64,000 nt of DNA. It comes from Flavobacterium tyrosinilyticum (GTDB lineage: Bacteria; Bacteroidota; Bacteroidia; Flavobacteriales; Flavobacteriaceae). Below the pieces are notes generated by a model, which was not told the origin of the DNA, searched no databases, and worked only from the letters and a program-made list of their open reading frames with translations. The stretch covers positions 1,691,383 to 1,755,382 of the forward strand of contig NZ_JAMOKG010000001.1 in NCBI RefSeq assembly GCF_023656565.1, read 5' to 3'. The position numbers and the translations under genes are program-made. Positions 44,894-54,607 of this stretch are shown here, piece by piece. The first letter of the stretch is position 1. Each line of letters begins with the position of its first letter.

Positions 44894-45466
44894 TTAATTT
44901 ACCGATGCATATTCCCTATTGCAACAATCAACAAAATTAAAAAAAGCTAAATTATTATTGTTATACCACAATTTCATATAAGAGCTGTCAGGGAATTCAT
45001 AAACATCCCATGCCATTCCAAAACCTATTGAGCCTGTATTAGGGCCAATTAAATTTACTACTTTGTTATATGTCATTCCTTCTTTTACTTTACAGAAGTC
45101 ATTTATAGATATTGTTCTGTTTTTTTGGTTTGGTCCACTAGGAAGAATACCTGTTTTTGCAGTAGATGAAATAGAGGTTTGATTCGATTTTAATTGATAT
45201 TCTCTTTTACAAGGATCAATAAAAAGTATTTTATTCAGTTTGTCGTTTTTATAGATTAGTTTCATTTTGCATTCATAATCTAAATTGTAGATAAAATTTG
45301 ATTTTAATTTTTCTTGCGGTTTGCCAATAAATTTTTCTATATCAGCACGTTTTGTTCCAATATTAATTTTACAAAAATCTTTAATTTTTAAATTTTCTTT
45401 AGCAAAACAACTCATTAGAGAGAATAATACAAATGTTAAACTAGCTGTTATAGTTTTTTTAAACAT
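44894..45466 (-). CDS. Exported protein with two BamE/SmpA-like halves
   Basis: A 190-residue protein with a signal ending LMSCFAKE (possible lipobox, Cys20). Two similar segments, IKDFCKINIGTKRADIEKFIG (about residues 28-48) and INDFCKVKEGMTYNKVVNLIG (about residues 118-138), have the G-x-x-x-x-[DE]-[VI]-x-x-[LF]-[IL]-G pattern of BamE/SmpA-OmlA folds. Each is followed by a strand set ending in Cys-Arg-Glu-Tyr (DPCKREY, DCCNREY). An internal duplication is therefore likely. The function is unknown. Confidence 0.7.
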   Translation of the reverse strand: MFKKTITASLTFVLFSLMSCFAKENLKIKDFCKINIGTKRADIEKFIGKPQEKLKSNFIYNLDYECKMKLIYKNDKLNKILFIDPCKREYQLKSNQTSISSTAKTGILPSGPNQKNRTISINDFCKVKEGMTYNKVVNLIGPNTGSIGFGMAWDVYEFPDSSYMKLWYNNNNLAFFNFVDCCNREYASVN

Positions 45467-45606
45467 GGTTCTTGATGTTTTATCAATATAATAATTTCAA
45501 GATAAATTTATATGTTGAAATCTGAATGATATTTAATTCTAGTTTATAAAAATCGAATTGAATTTTTTATTGTTAAATCATTTTTAATGAAAAAAATTGG
45601 AAAAAC

Positions 45607-45634
45607 AAACCCAAATTACTTTTAATTTGGGTTT
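45607..45634 (-). terminator. Intrinsic terminator of the 45642 gene
   Basis: Perfect 12-bp stem AAACCCAAATTA / TAATTTGGGTTT, followed on the minus strand by T-rich sequence, 8 bp past the stop. Confidence 0.8.
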
Positions 45635-45641
45635 TTCAATT

Positions 45642-47438
45642 TTAAACCAACTCTGAAACGGGAATTTTAATACCAACTAATTCTGATTTACAAGAATCGA
45701 GTTGATCAAGATGACCCTTAAAGACTGACGTCGATTCAAATAAATTTTTATAATATTCAATTCCATCTAACAGATTAGATTTAAAAGAATTCCATTTTTT
45801 AAGTTGAGCCGCTGTAAGTTCTCCAGAAATAGATTGAATTTCATTTCTAAAATAGGTAATATACATTTTAAGCTCTTTTATAAACAAGTTTGGTCGTTCA
45901 GTTCTAATGATCGATTTTCCTTGATAAATATGCTGAATCATATCTTTTAAGGAAACTTCCTGATCAAAATAAGCTAAGTTTGGTCCAGGACAAATTACTA
46001 CGCCTTGTGCCTGACCTTTTATTTTAATATCATTTTCTAGATAAGAAGCATTGGCCAAACCAACACAAAGACACGATTTTTCGGTGATTTTGATTTTGTT
46101 TTTCTCAAATTCATCAGCCGAAAGTGAATCTTTTTTTGCTTCTAATTCTTCCAGTTTAATATCCTGATATTTTTTTGAAGCCGTGCAGATTCCGTGTGGA
46201 TCATATTCTTTGCTTAAAGCTAAAAATTTCTTCGGACAAGAACTTCCTGCTTTGTTTTCGTGAATTCGCTTTTGCTTTAAAAATTCATTTGTAGTTCCTT
46301 TCAAAGTATTAAAAGGAACTCCCAAGGGCGAAATATTACTTAAATAAAAATCATCTTCTTTGGCATTCATCAGTAGATTACGAGTCTCTTTATCGACAGA
46401 TGTTGCTTCTGGAACCAATAAAAATGGCGAACCCCAACCTACAGAATCGACATTGTATTCGTCTAGTAAAAACTCATGTTCTGCTGCAGTTCCAACGCCG
46501 CCTTGAACCGTAATTTTTAATCCTAACGGATTTTTAGGAATAGGCTGATTTTTTGCCTGTAAAGCTTTAATCATTAATTCGTGGGCCGATAGTACCAATT
46601 GTTCTTTTTTTTGCTTGAATTCTTCTAAAATCGTACCCAATAAGAGTCCGTCGGTTGCAAAGGCGTGTCCGCCGCAGTTTAATCCCGATTCGATTCGATA
46701 TTCTGAAACCCAAAGCCCTTTTTTGGCCAAGAAATTTCCTTGAATCATAGCCGATCTAAAATCACTTACTTTTAAGATAATTTTCTTTTTAAGTTCGTTA
46801 TTCTCATTTGGAAAAAAATCTTTGAAGTTTTCGAAGTAACCAAACAATCTCGGATTCATTCCAGCAGAAAGCACTACAGAAGATTCTAGATTACTTTTGG
46901 CAAAACCTCTTAAAGCAGCATGTGCATCATTAAACTCAATTGGAAGCTGTTCATTTTTAACAAAATTATCTTTGTCCAATTTGGTCATAATATTAACATC
47001 GATTTCTCCTGGAAAAAGATTGGTTTCAATATAATTTTGGATGTTCTCTTTAAAAGCAATTCCGTCATCCAATAAATTCTGAAATCCTTTTTTAATATCA
47101 GAAGTATTCGGTAGTATTGACATAAAGTTTTCTAAAGCTGTTTTGCTTTCTGTCAATTCTGTTTTGAAATTTTCGAATTTCTCTTTTACAATTTTATCGA
47201 CTAAATTTAAATAAGAGGTAATTCTTTCAGCGCGATAATCGTGAAATTTTTGAGTAATTTCTTCGTATGGAATATTGAATTTTGTGCTGTAAAAATTACG
47301 CATCTTCTCAATCAGATCATCGTCTGCTAAAGCAACAACAGATGAAATCCCGTACTGCGCTACTCGAATAGGACTGTCAATAGTATAAGCAAGTCCCATT
47401 ACTGGAATATGAAAAGTATGCAGGTTATTTTTTGTCAT
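45642..47438 (-). CDS. Large hypothetical protein, possible TIM-barrel flavin-type enzyme
   Basis: A 598-residue cytoplasmic protein without a signal. The N-terminus HTFHIPVMGLAYTIDSPIRVA and the middle parts SGLNCGGHAFATDG and VQGGVGTAAEHEFLLDEY followed by VDSVGWGSPFLL look like beta-alpha turns of an FMN-binding TIM barrel (nitronate monooxygenase-like), but I cannot prove it. A second part has Cys-rich signatures: SSCPKKFLAL, GICTASKKY, SCLCVGLAN and VICPGPNLAYF. The protein stands alone, flanked by a terminator and by a nested repeat element. No neighbour helps with function. I do not recognise a named family. Confidence 0.75.
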   Translation of the reverse strand: MTKNNLHTFHIPVMGLAYTIDSPIRVAQYGISSVVALADDDLIEKMRNFYSTKFNIPYEEITQKFHDYRAERITSYLNLVDKIVKEKFENFKTELTESKTALENFMSILPNTSDIKKGFQNLLDDGIAFKENIQNYIETNLFPGEIDVNIMTKLDKDNFVKNEQLPIEFNDAHAALRGFAKSNLESSVVLSAGMNPRLFGYFENFKDFFPNENNELKKKIILKVSDFRSAMIQGNFLAKKGLWVSEYRIESGLNCGGHAFATDGLLLGTILEEFKQKKEQLVLSAHELMIKALQAKNQPIPKNPLGLKITVQGGVGTAAEHEFLLDEYNVDSVGWGSPFLLVPEATSVDKETRNLLMNAKEDDFYLSNISPLGVPFNTLKGTTNEFLKQKRIHENKAGSSCPKKFLALSKEYDPHGICTASKKYQDIKLEELEAKKDSLSADEFEKNKIKITEKSCLCVGLANASYLENDIKIKGQAQGVVICPGPNLAYFDQEVSLKDMIQHIYQGKSIIRTERPNLFIKELKMYITYFRNEIQSISGELTAAQLKKWNSFKSNLLDGIEYYKNLFESTSVFKGHLDQLDSCKSELVGIKIPVSELV

Positions 47439-47526
47439 TTGTATTCGGATTAAAATAGGAACAAATGAAAAAAAATATTTTATCCTAAAACCTGATATTT
47501 GTCAGGTTTGTAAGTAAAGTTTTTGC

Positions 47527-47841
47527 GCCACGACTCTAGCGACAGCTAACAGGCGAAGCAATTCACGGTTTCTATTTAAAATGATTAAATTAAAAATATT
47601 TCTACGAATTGTAAAAAAATATAGCCCGCGGTTTCAACCGCGGGGAATGTATTGTGAGAATGTATTGTGAGAATGTATTGTGAGAATGTATTGTGAGAAT
47701 GTGTTATAGAAATGCGTTGAGGAAAATTTTTGTAGAAATTCGTTGCGTTCCTGCGGTTGAAACCGCAGGCTATGTTGCCAGAAAGATTGAAAAAATAATT
47801 AGTGAATTGCTTCGCCTATTCGCTGTCGCTCGAGTCGTGGC
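47527..47841. repeat. Nested repeat: outer inverted repeat, REP pair (family A, copy 3) and a 13-bp tandem array
   Basis: The outer arms 47527-47566 and 47812-47841 are inverted copies (GAGCGACAGC / GCGAAGCAATTCAC type). Inside, two REP hairpins lie at 47621-47643 (CCGCGG-TTTCAA-CCGCGG) and 47750-47773 (CTGCGG-TTGAAA-CCGCAG). Four perfect copies of GAATGTATTGTGA stand in tandem at 47645-47696 between them. It fills the gap between the 45642 and 47850 genes. Confidence 0.9.
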
Positions 47842-47849
47842 ATAAAAAA

Positions 47850-49406
47850 CTAAATCAAAATCTTTTTCAAAGACTCTGCAATGCTTCTCCACAAAAGGTT
47901 GTAGAACGATCTGTCTTGAAGACGTTCGACTTCGACTTCGGCGGATTTGGGTTTTTCTTTCGAATCGTTTTTAACTAATAAATTAGCAACTGCCGTTTTG
48001 AGTTTGGATTCTTTTTCAGGATTTTTCTTTTGGTATAATTTTACTTTCAGATCTTCATAATCCAATGAAGCATTTCCTTTCGATCCATTATCATTTCCGT
48101 AGAAATTAAAACGGTATTTATTGAAAGTTCCGGTAAAAGTACTGTTGATGTAGGGTTTAGTGAATCTTGTCATAGCTCCAACATCAAAATTTGAAATCAC
48201 ACCTTGAATATGAAATCCGTCACTTTTGTCCAGAACATTAAAACGCCAATCGACATCAAGCGGAGAATTCTTCATGAAAATACATTTGACTTTAATTTTT
48301 ACATCATCCGTTTTTTTCAGACCAAAACCGCTTCGCAGATTCGTTGCTTGTAAATTGAATTTATCAAAAGTTAGCATTCCTGGCCCTTTAGCAAAATCAA
48401 GTTCTTCTTCATAAACCAATTTTGATTTTAAAACCTGCAGTGTATCAATTTGAAGTGGGAATTTTAGATTTCGCAATAAATGATTGTAAAGATATTTTTT
48501 GCTTGGATCGTCTTTTACCATTTTTCCGCGGTAAATATTAGCATCAAAATGATTAATTACCAGAGAATTGGCTTTGAAATAAAAACGGTCGTTTTTGAAA
48601 CCCCAATCCATTTTTTCAACCTGCGCCGAGTCAAATTTTAAATTGTAAATATCCTTTTCTTTTTCAAGACGTTTTGTAAATTCTCTTCGGCTAAACTGAG
48701 GAAGATTAGAGAAATTATTAATCTTTAAGAAATTCTTTTCGGTACTTATTTTTCCAATGTTGATATGATAGAAACCATTTGGTCTGTAAAACAAACTGTC
48801 ACAAACCAAGGCATAGCTTTTATATTGAAGCGGAATTTTTTCTTTTAATGTAGCATCAGTAATTAATATGCCTTCCAGTTTTAAAAGGATTTTTTTAATG
48901 CTGAAAATCGGCCTTTCCGTATCGAGAGAAACCACATCGACCGTTCCATCGTTCAGGTAAATATTGGAAACGGCTATAATTTTACGGAATGGATCTACAA
49001 TTTCTGTTTTAATGCTTTTGCTGTTGTTGATCAGTTTCTCGCCTTTTTTATATAAAATGACTCGCGGTTTATTGATAATAATACTTTCGGCTTGAATAAT
49101 GTCGCGAAACGCTAAGTCCCAAATATTAAAATGTTTAATCGTAATAGACTCAATTTTGGCGAAAAGCCCATTTTTACTGTCTTTTGGCTCATTTTTAGGG
49201 CTTACCAATAAAGTCTGGGCATTAATATTTCTAGAAAAAAGAGAAACTTCTATTTTTTCATAATTAATATTATATGCAGTTTTATTTTTTTCGTGAATAA
49301 TGATGGGAAGCTGTTTTTTGATCCAGTAATTCAGCCCGATGTTGGCAAGAATTACAAGTGCAAGAAGAGAAATTACGACAATCGCTATTTTTTTATATAC
49401 AGACAT
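47850..49406 (-). CDS. AsmA/DUF748-like envelope protein
   Basis: A 518-residue protein with one N-terminal membrane helix (IAIVVISLLALVILANIGL, about residues 7-25) and a long periplasmic, beta-rich part made of repeated strand pairs (for example IESITIKHFNIWDL, GKISTEKNFLKINNF, NSLVINHFDANIYRGKMV). This layout fits the AsmA/TamB-like superfamily that supports outer-membrane lipid or protein trafficking. The assignment is by overall layout; I see no sharp motif. It is divergent from the penicillin acylase gene, with 108 bp between starts. Confidence 0.65.
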   Translation of the reverse strand: MSVYKKIAIVVISLLALVILANIGLNYWIKKQLPIIIHEKNKTAYNINYEKIEVSLFSRNINAQTLLVSPKNEPKDSKNGLFAKIESITIKHFNIWDLAFRDIIQAESIIINKPRVILYKKGEKLINNSKSIKTEIVDPFRKIIAVSNIYLNDGTVDVVSLDTERPIFSIKKILLKLEGILITDATLKEKIPLQYKSYALVCDSLFYRPNGFYHINIGKISTEKNFLKINNFSNLPQFSRREFTKRLEKEKDIYNLKFDSAQVEKMDWGFKNDRFYFKANSLVINHFDANIYRGKMVKDDPSKKYLYNHLLRNLKFPLQIDTLQVLKSKLVYEEELDFAKGPGMLTFDKFNLQATNLRSGFGLKKTDDVKIKVKCIFMKNSPLDVDWRFNVLDKSDGFHIQGVISNFDVGAMTRFTKPYINSTFTGTFNKYRFNFYGNDNGSKGNASLDYEDLKVKLYQKKNPEKESKLKTAVANLLVKNDSKEKPKSAEVEVERLQDRSFYNLLWRSIAESLKKILI

Positions 49407-49514
49407 TTATAGGATTAATTTTAAATACATAAATTTAGACTTTTAAAGACTGTTGTCTCTTATAAGATTTTGAAGAAAAGTTACATTATTACGAATTTCA
49501 TCCTTTTTTAGAAT

Positions 49515-51905
49515 ATGAGAATAATTAAAAAAATCCTGCTGACATTATTGGTGGTTATTGTAATTCTTGCGATTGGTTTATGCGCTTATATTTTTCATCT
49601 AAAACCCAAATATGAAGGTCCTGTACAATTAAATAATCTAGAAAAAGAAACCACAGTCTATTTTGATGATTTTGGAGTGCCTCATATTTATGCAGATTCT
49701 GAAAAAGATGCCATGACTGCACTTGGTTATGTACACGCGCAGGAAAGATTGTGGCAGATGGAATTATTGCGACGAATTGCTCCAGGCCGTCTTTCTGAAA
49801 TTTTTGGCGGAGTTGCGCTTAAAAATGATAAATTTTTTGCCGGAATAGGAATAGAAGAAGCTTCGGCAAAAGCCATTGCTAAATTGGATAAAAATAGCGA
49901 AAGTTATAAACTAACTCAAGCTTATCTGGACGGAATTAATCAATATCTGGAGGAGGGCGCTACGCCGATAGAATTTACTTTGGTTGGTGTAAAAAAACAA
50001 AAGTTTACCATAAAAGACGTTTATAACATTTTTGGCTACATGTCTTTCAGTTTTGCCATGGCGCAGAAAACAGATCCGTTAGTAACTGATATTAAAAATA
50101 AATATGGAGCCACTTATTTGAAAGATTTAGGTATTGAAGGAGAATTCAATAATACGAAAATCAAAATTTCAAAAGAGAAGACTGAAGAATATACCGAGAT
50201 TTCAAAATCTATAACTGCAATGCTGGATCAGTCTCCGATTCCGCCATTTGTTGGAAGCAACAGCTGGGTTGTTGGGCCGCATAAATCGAAAACAGGAAAA
50301 GTTATTTTTGCAAATGATCCGCATATCGGGTTTTCGCAACCGGCAACTTGGTACGAAGCACATATTGTAACGCCACAACAGGAATTATATGGGTGTTATT
50401 TGGCTGGAACTCCATTTCCGCTTCTGGCACACAATAGAGATTATGCCTATGGTTTAACGATGTTTGAAAACGATGATATCGATTTTTACCAAGAAAAAAA
50501 TAAAGCAGACGATGCTTCTCAATACCAGACTCCAACAGGTTTCAGTGAATACAAAATCAGAAAAAAAACAATAAAAGTAAAAGATTCTTCAGATGTTGTC
50601 TTGACAGTTAAGATTACGCGTCATGGTCCAGTTATGAATGATTTTATAGATCGTTTAGAAAAGAAAAATCCAATTGCAATGTCGTGGACATATACGAGAG
50701 AGCCAATTCAAATCTTAGACGCGGCTTATGGGCTTTCGCATGCCAAAAACACTACCGACTTTAAAAAGGCAGTTTCTTTAATTGCAGCGCCAGGATTAAA
50801 CGTTATGTATGGCGATGCTAAAGGAAATGTGGCTTGGTGGGCGAGCGGGAAATTGTACCGACATAATGAAGGCGTTAACACACATTTAATTTTAGACGGT
50901 TCAAGCGGAAAAGATGATATCACCAAATTTTTAGATTTTGAAGAAAACCCGTCAGCTGAAAATCCAGAATGGGGATATGTGTATTCTGCCAATAATCAGC
51001 CAGAAGCTATAGATAATGGTTATTTATATCCTGGATATTATTTGCCAGAAGATCGCGCCAAAAGAATTTCAGGGATTTTAGATGCAAAATCAGATTGGGA
51101 TAAAGAAGCGATCAGTAAAATGATTTATGATAATACTTCGGATGTTGCAGTTGAAGTTTCGAAAAATTTAATAGCAAGTTTAGACAACAAACCGCTTTCT
51201 AGTAAAGAAAAAGAGATTATAAATGTTTTGAAATCTTGGAAAGGAACCACAAATGTAGAAGACGTTGCGCCTACGATTTACAATAAATGGATTTATTTGT
51301 ACCTGAAAAATACATTTGAAGACGAAATGGGCAAGGATAACTTCAATTTGTTTTTGGGAATTTCTTTAGGAAAACAAGTTATTGCCAATCAGATAAAAAA
51401 TGAAAATTCGGTTTGGTGGGATAATATCAAAACAAAAAATGTAAAAGAAACCAGAACAGACGTTGTTTCAAAATCTTTTCATGATGCTGTTGCTGCCTTG
51501 CAGAATCAGCTGGGAGAAAATGTTTCAGAATGGAATTGGGGAAAAGTACATACGGTAGAACACGAGCATCCATTAGGAAAAGTCAAAGCGCTTCGCGGAT
51601 TATTTAATGTGGGGCCTTTTAATTCTCCAGGTTCAAATGAAGTAATCAATAATTTATTCTTCGGATTTAATGATGAAGGAAAATATTACACGAAAGGCGG
51701 ACCTTCAACAAGAAGAATTGTCGATTTTGCCGATGTAGAAAATAGCTGGAGTATTTTGCCAACAGGCCAATCTGGAAATCCTTTCAGCAAACATTACAAC
51801 GATCAAGCAGAAATGTACAACGCAGGTAAATTCAGAAAAATGAAATTGAACAAAGAAGAGATTATAAAGACTTCAACCAAACTGATTTTGAAACCTAAGA
51901 AGTAG
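49515..51905 (+). CDS. Penicillin acylase family N-terminal nucleophile hydrolase
   Basis: A 796-residue exported pro-enzyme with an N-terminal membrane segment (about residues 5-27). The alpha chain holds VYFDDFGVPHIYADSEKDAMTALGYVHAQERLWQME, here shortened to FGVPHIYA and ALGYVHAQERLWQME. The predicted cut site and catalytic Ser248 are in PFVGSNSWVVGP; the beta chain continues with NDPHIGFSQP. The substrate in Bacteroidota homologues is usually unknown; acyl-homoserine lactones and beta-lactams are family options. It stands alone and is followed by a REP-type element. Confidence 0.92.
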   Translation: MRIIKKILLTLLVVIVILAIGLCAYIFHLKPKYEGPVQLNNLEKETTVYFDDFGVPHIYADSEKDAMTALGYVHAQERLWQMELLRRIAPGRLSEIFGGVALKNDKFFAGIGIEEASAKAIAKLDKNSESYKLTQAYLDGINQYLEEGATPIEFTLVGVKKQKFTIKDVYNIFGYMSFSFAMAQKTDPLVTDIKNKYGATYLKDLGIEGEFNNTKIKISKEKTEEYTEISKSITAMLDQSPIPPFVGSNSWVVGPHKSKTGKVIFANDPHIGFSQPATWYEAHIVTPQQELYGCYLAGTPFPLLAHNRDYAYGLTMFENDDIDFYQEKNKADDASQYQTPTGFSEYKIRKKTIKVKDSSDVVLTVKITRHGPVMNDFIDRLEKKNPIAMSWTYTREPIQILDAAYGLSHAKNTTDFKKAVSLIAAPGLNVMYGDAKGNVAWWASGKLYRHNEGVNTHLILDGSSGKDDITKFLDFEENPSAENPEWGYVYSANNQPEAIDNGYLYPGYYLPEDRAKRISGILDAKSDWDKEAISKMIYDNTSDVAVEVSKNLIASLDNKPLSSKEKEIINVLKSWKGTTNVEDVAPTIYNKWIYLYLKNTFEDEMGKDNFNLFLGISLGKQVIANQIKNENSVWWDNIKTKNVKETRTDVVSKSFHDAVAALQNQLGENVSEWNWGKVHTVEHEHPLGKVKALRGLFNVGPFNSPGSNEVINNLFFGFNDEGKYYTKGGPSTRRIVDFADVENSWSILPTGQSGNPFSKHYNDQAEMYNAGKFRKMKLNKEEIIKTSTKLILKPKK

Positions 51906-52069
51906 CTTTTTTGTTTTAAGTTTCATGTTTCAGGTTTCAAGTTGCAACCTTTGTCAAAGTATAGAGCTTAGAGTGTAAGGAACTTTGATAAAAAAATATA
52001 ATGAAGTTGGTTTGTGCATTTTTGTGATTTCAGAAATGACAAACTATAAGTTAATTCCTGTCTTCAAAT

Positions 52070-52148
52070 ATAGCCCGTGGTTTCAACCACGGGAACACAA
52101 TACGAGGCATGATAATATTGCATCCCCGTGGTTGAAACCACGGGCTAT
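52070..52148. repeat. REP-type double hairpin, family A, copy 2
   Basis: 24-bp arms 52070-52093 and 52125-52148 are perfect inverted copies, each a CCGTGG / CCACGG hairpin, as at 20375-20457. It occupies the gap between the penicillin acylase gene and the 52233 gene. Confidence 0.9.
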
Positions 52149-52232
52149 GTTTAATTAATTTGCGTGTAAAAAATGAAAAAGATGTTGTGAATCAAAACAC
52201 TTTGAACCTTAGTCTTTTAACACCTTAGAACC

Positions 52233-52676
52233 TTACTTAGAAATATACTTCCCAAGCACAATATCATTTGCAAAAATGTTCAAATTATTAATCAGAACTT
52301 TATTGTTGGTCATCACATTTTGTGTTTGATAAGCTGGGTCTTTTTCATAGGCTTTTAATAAAGTTTCTAGTTCAACTTCGTCAAATACAACAAAACTGTT
52401 GTAAATCGCATCTCTAAAATTTTTATAATTAATGGTTTGAGTAATTTCCATTGCCTTTTGGTCATTCCAACCTTCTTTTGCAGAAGCCTCATTTATTTTT
52501 GAAAGGCAAAAATCGATAACATAATTTTTATACCGAGTTGCTTCAACAATTTTATCGATTATGATTTTGTTCTGCTGACTTGGCATCAACGGCTGATTGC
52601 TTTGAGATAAAGATTTAGAAGAAATAAAAAGACACAGGAACGCAACCAGAAAATGGTGTTGGTTTAGATTTTTCAT
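52233..52676 (-). CDS. Hypothetical exported protein
   Basis: A 147-residue protein with an N-terminal signal peptide (FLVAFLCLFISSKSLSQ). The mature part is all-helical and charged, with IIDKIVEATRYKNYVIDFCL near residue 40 and LETLLKAYEKDP near residue 104. No recognised family. It is on the minus strand, 160 bp downstream of the 52836 serine hydrolase gene and its terminator. Nothing in its neighbourhood defines its role. Confidence 0.65.
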   Translation of the reverse strand: MKNLNQHHFLVAFLCLFISSKSLSQSNQPLMPSQQNKIIIDKIVEATRYKNYVIDFCLSKINEASAKEGWNDQKAMEITQTINYKNFRDAIYNSFVVFDEVELETLLKAYEKDPAYQTQNVMTNNKVLINNLNIFANDIVLGKYISK

Positions 52677-52764
52677 AGGTTATTCAATTATTTTGGGTGA
52701 GGCTAAAATACTATTTTTAAAAAATAATTTCCCAATTTTGAATGTCCCAAGTTGTAACAAAAAA

Positions 52765-52801
52765 CTCCGATACAACAACTGCTAGAGCTATTGTATCGGA
52801 G
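52765..52801 (-). terminator. Intrinsic terminator of the 52836 gene
   Basis: Perfect 11-bp stem CTCCGATACAA (52765-52775) with TTGTATCGGAG (52791-52801); on the minus strand it is followed by TTTTTTG. Confidence 0.8.
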
Positions 52802-52835
52802 CAATTTTAAGAATTTAATCTAGAATACGCTGTCT

Positions 52836-54284
52836 TTATTTTTTAGAAAGTTCTTCTAAAACTTTTTTTCCACCTTCATTTGTAGGATCCAATTCCACCG
52901 ATTTCTTGTAGTTAGCAATGGCCAGTTTTTTATCTCCATCAGCCAAATAAGCTTCGCCTAAACTATCATAAACATTTCCAGATTTTGGAAAAGTATCAAC
53001 GTTGATTTTGAAAACTTCGATAGCTTCTTTCTTTTTTCCATTTTGAAGCAATTGATATCCAACTCTGTTCATATCGCCTTCTTTAATGGCATAGGTTGGA
53101 TCGTTTTTTAGCTTTTTGTAAGTTTCTGTTCCTGCTACTGCACCTTTTTCGTTATAGACATCCAATAGATCAAGAGCTAGGGATTTTTTTGGCTGGTTAA
53201 AAGGCTGATTGTATAATATTGAACGTATTGCAGTGTTCATTTCTCCCAAAACAGTTCCGCCAGTATTATTCAATAAAACCACAAGATTTTTATCTTTCGG
53301 AATGCGAGAAATAATAGTATTAAATCCGTTGATACCGCCGCCGTGTTCAATAACAGTTAATTTATCATTTCCGTTTGGCACTTCGTAAGTTGACCATCCG
53401 TATCCGTAAAAACCATTCCACGCTTTAATGTAAGGTTTGAACAAAGATTCCATTGATTTTTGAGAAAGCAGTTTATTAGTATAAAGCGCCTGATCCCACA
53501 AATACAAATCTTCTACAGTAGAATACAAAGATCCTGCAGCGTACGGAATGCTCATGTCAATATAAGCAGCGTTTACAATTTTCTTTCCTTCTTTTTCATA
53601 ACCAGCAGCTCTGTTTTTTAAAATAACTTCGCTATGATCGTAACCAGAATTAACCATTTTTAAAGGCGTGAAAATAGTTTCTTGTAAATTCTGCTCATAT
53701 GTTTTGTCTGTAATTTTTTCGATAATATAACCCAATAAAAAATAACCCGAATTACTATAATTGAACTTTTCGCCCGGAGTAAATTCAAGCGGTAAACTAG
53801 AAAATGTCTTTACAAAAGCTTCTGGAGCATAAGGATTTCTTGCTTTATCTTTAAAAAAGTTAGGCGCGCTGGTATAATTTGGAATTCCAGACGTATGAGT
53901 CAATAAATGATGAATGGTGATTTTATCTCCGTTTTCTTTTGGATAATCTGGAAGATAAGTGGTAATAGGCACATCTAGTTTTATTTTCCCCTCTTCTGCC
54001 AGTTTTACAATCAAAAGAGCCGTAAATTGTTTACTAATAGAACCCAATCTGAATTTGGTATCTGGCTGATTCGGAATATTCCATTCCATATTGGCAGAAC
54101 CAAAACCTTTTTTGAAAATTACTTTTCCGTTTTCCGCCACCAAAGCCGAACCGTTAAATTGTCCGTATTCGTTGTATTTGTTTAAAAGCTGTTCGATTTG
54201 CTGTGCTTTATCTTGAGCAAATGTGCTAAATGACGAAAGCTGAAAAGCGACAAAAAGCACAATAAGTTTGATTGATTTTTTCAT
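52836..54284 (-). CDS. Serine hydrolase (class C beta-lactamase fold) with C-terminal TPR
   Basis: A 482-residue exported protein with a signal ending TFAQ. The beta-lactamase/D-Ala-D-Ala-peptidase active site is visible: SxxK as Ser82-Ile-Ser-Lys85 in RLGSISKQFT, and YxN as YSN in FNYSNSGYFLLG. The third HxG-type box is near EHGGGINGFNT. The C-terminal 80 residues contain tetratricopeptide-like repeats (GDMNRVGYQLLQNGKKKEAIEVF, quoted in part as GYQLLQNGKKKEAIEVF). The role is probably as an esterase or peptidase of the envelope, rather than an antibiotic beta-lactamase. Confidence 0.9.
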   Translation of the reverse strand: MKKSIKLIVLFVAFQLSSFSTFAQDKAQQIEQLLNKYNEYGQFNGSALVAENGKVIFKKGFGSANMEWNIPNQPDTKFRLGSISKQFTALLIVKLAEEGKIKLDVPITTYLPDYPKENGDKITIHHLLTHTSGIPNYTSAPNFFKDKARNPYAPEAFVKTFSSLPLEFTPGEKFNYSNSGYFLLGYIIEKITDKTYEQNLQETIFTPLKMVNSGYDHSEVILKNRAAGYEKEGKKIVNAAYIDMSIPYAAGSLYSTVEDLYLWDQALYTNKLLSQKSMESLFKPYIKAWNGFYGYGWSTYEVPNGNDKLTVIEHGGGINGFNTIISRIPKDKNLVVLLNNTGGTVLGEMNTAIRSILYNQPFNQPKKSLALDLLDVYNEKGAVAGTETYKKLKNDPTYAIKEGDMNRVGYQLLQNGKKKEAIEVFKINVDTFPKSGNVYDSLGEAYLADGDKKLAIANYKKSVELDPTNEGGKKVLEELSKK

Positions 54285-54607
54285 AGTGGATTGATTATGG
54301 TTTTAGATTAATGAAATTCTTTTTTGATTGATGATTGAAACTTCTTGAATGAAATAAACAGATGTTCTAAAAGGTTAGACGATTGATTTGCGATTTGGTT
54401 TCAAGATTATTCCAAAATTTTATTTTTTTTTCGATTATAAAAAATTAGAGCACAGACCATTTACTTAAAAAGTAGGCCTATGCTCATAACTAACAAATAT
54501 TTTTAGTGCTATTAAGTAGTTAAAATTTTACTTATGTATACTAATAAAAGGATGAATAATTTGAACATGTTACTCAGATTAAAGTTAATATCTGATGATG
54601 ATAGCAA
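54285..54607. other. Intergenic region between two serine hydrolase genes
   Basis: 323 bp, strongly AT-rich. The only structure I see is an imperfect hairpin at 54448-54485 (GAGCA / TGCTC outer pair and TACTT / AAGTA inner pair). On the minus strand this is followed by a T run and is a plausible terminator for the 54608 gene. Confidence 0.5.

Noticed and set aside
47645..47696. CRISPR-like array
   Set aside because: The 13-bp units are directly adjacent with no spacers; it is a simple tandem repeat.
52836..54284. Antibiotic-resistance beta-lactamase
   Set aside because: SxxK and YxN are present, but the TPR tail and sequence context fit the broad serine hydrolase family; resistance cannot be claimed.
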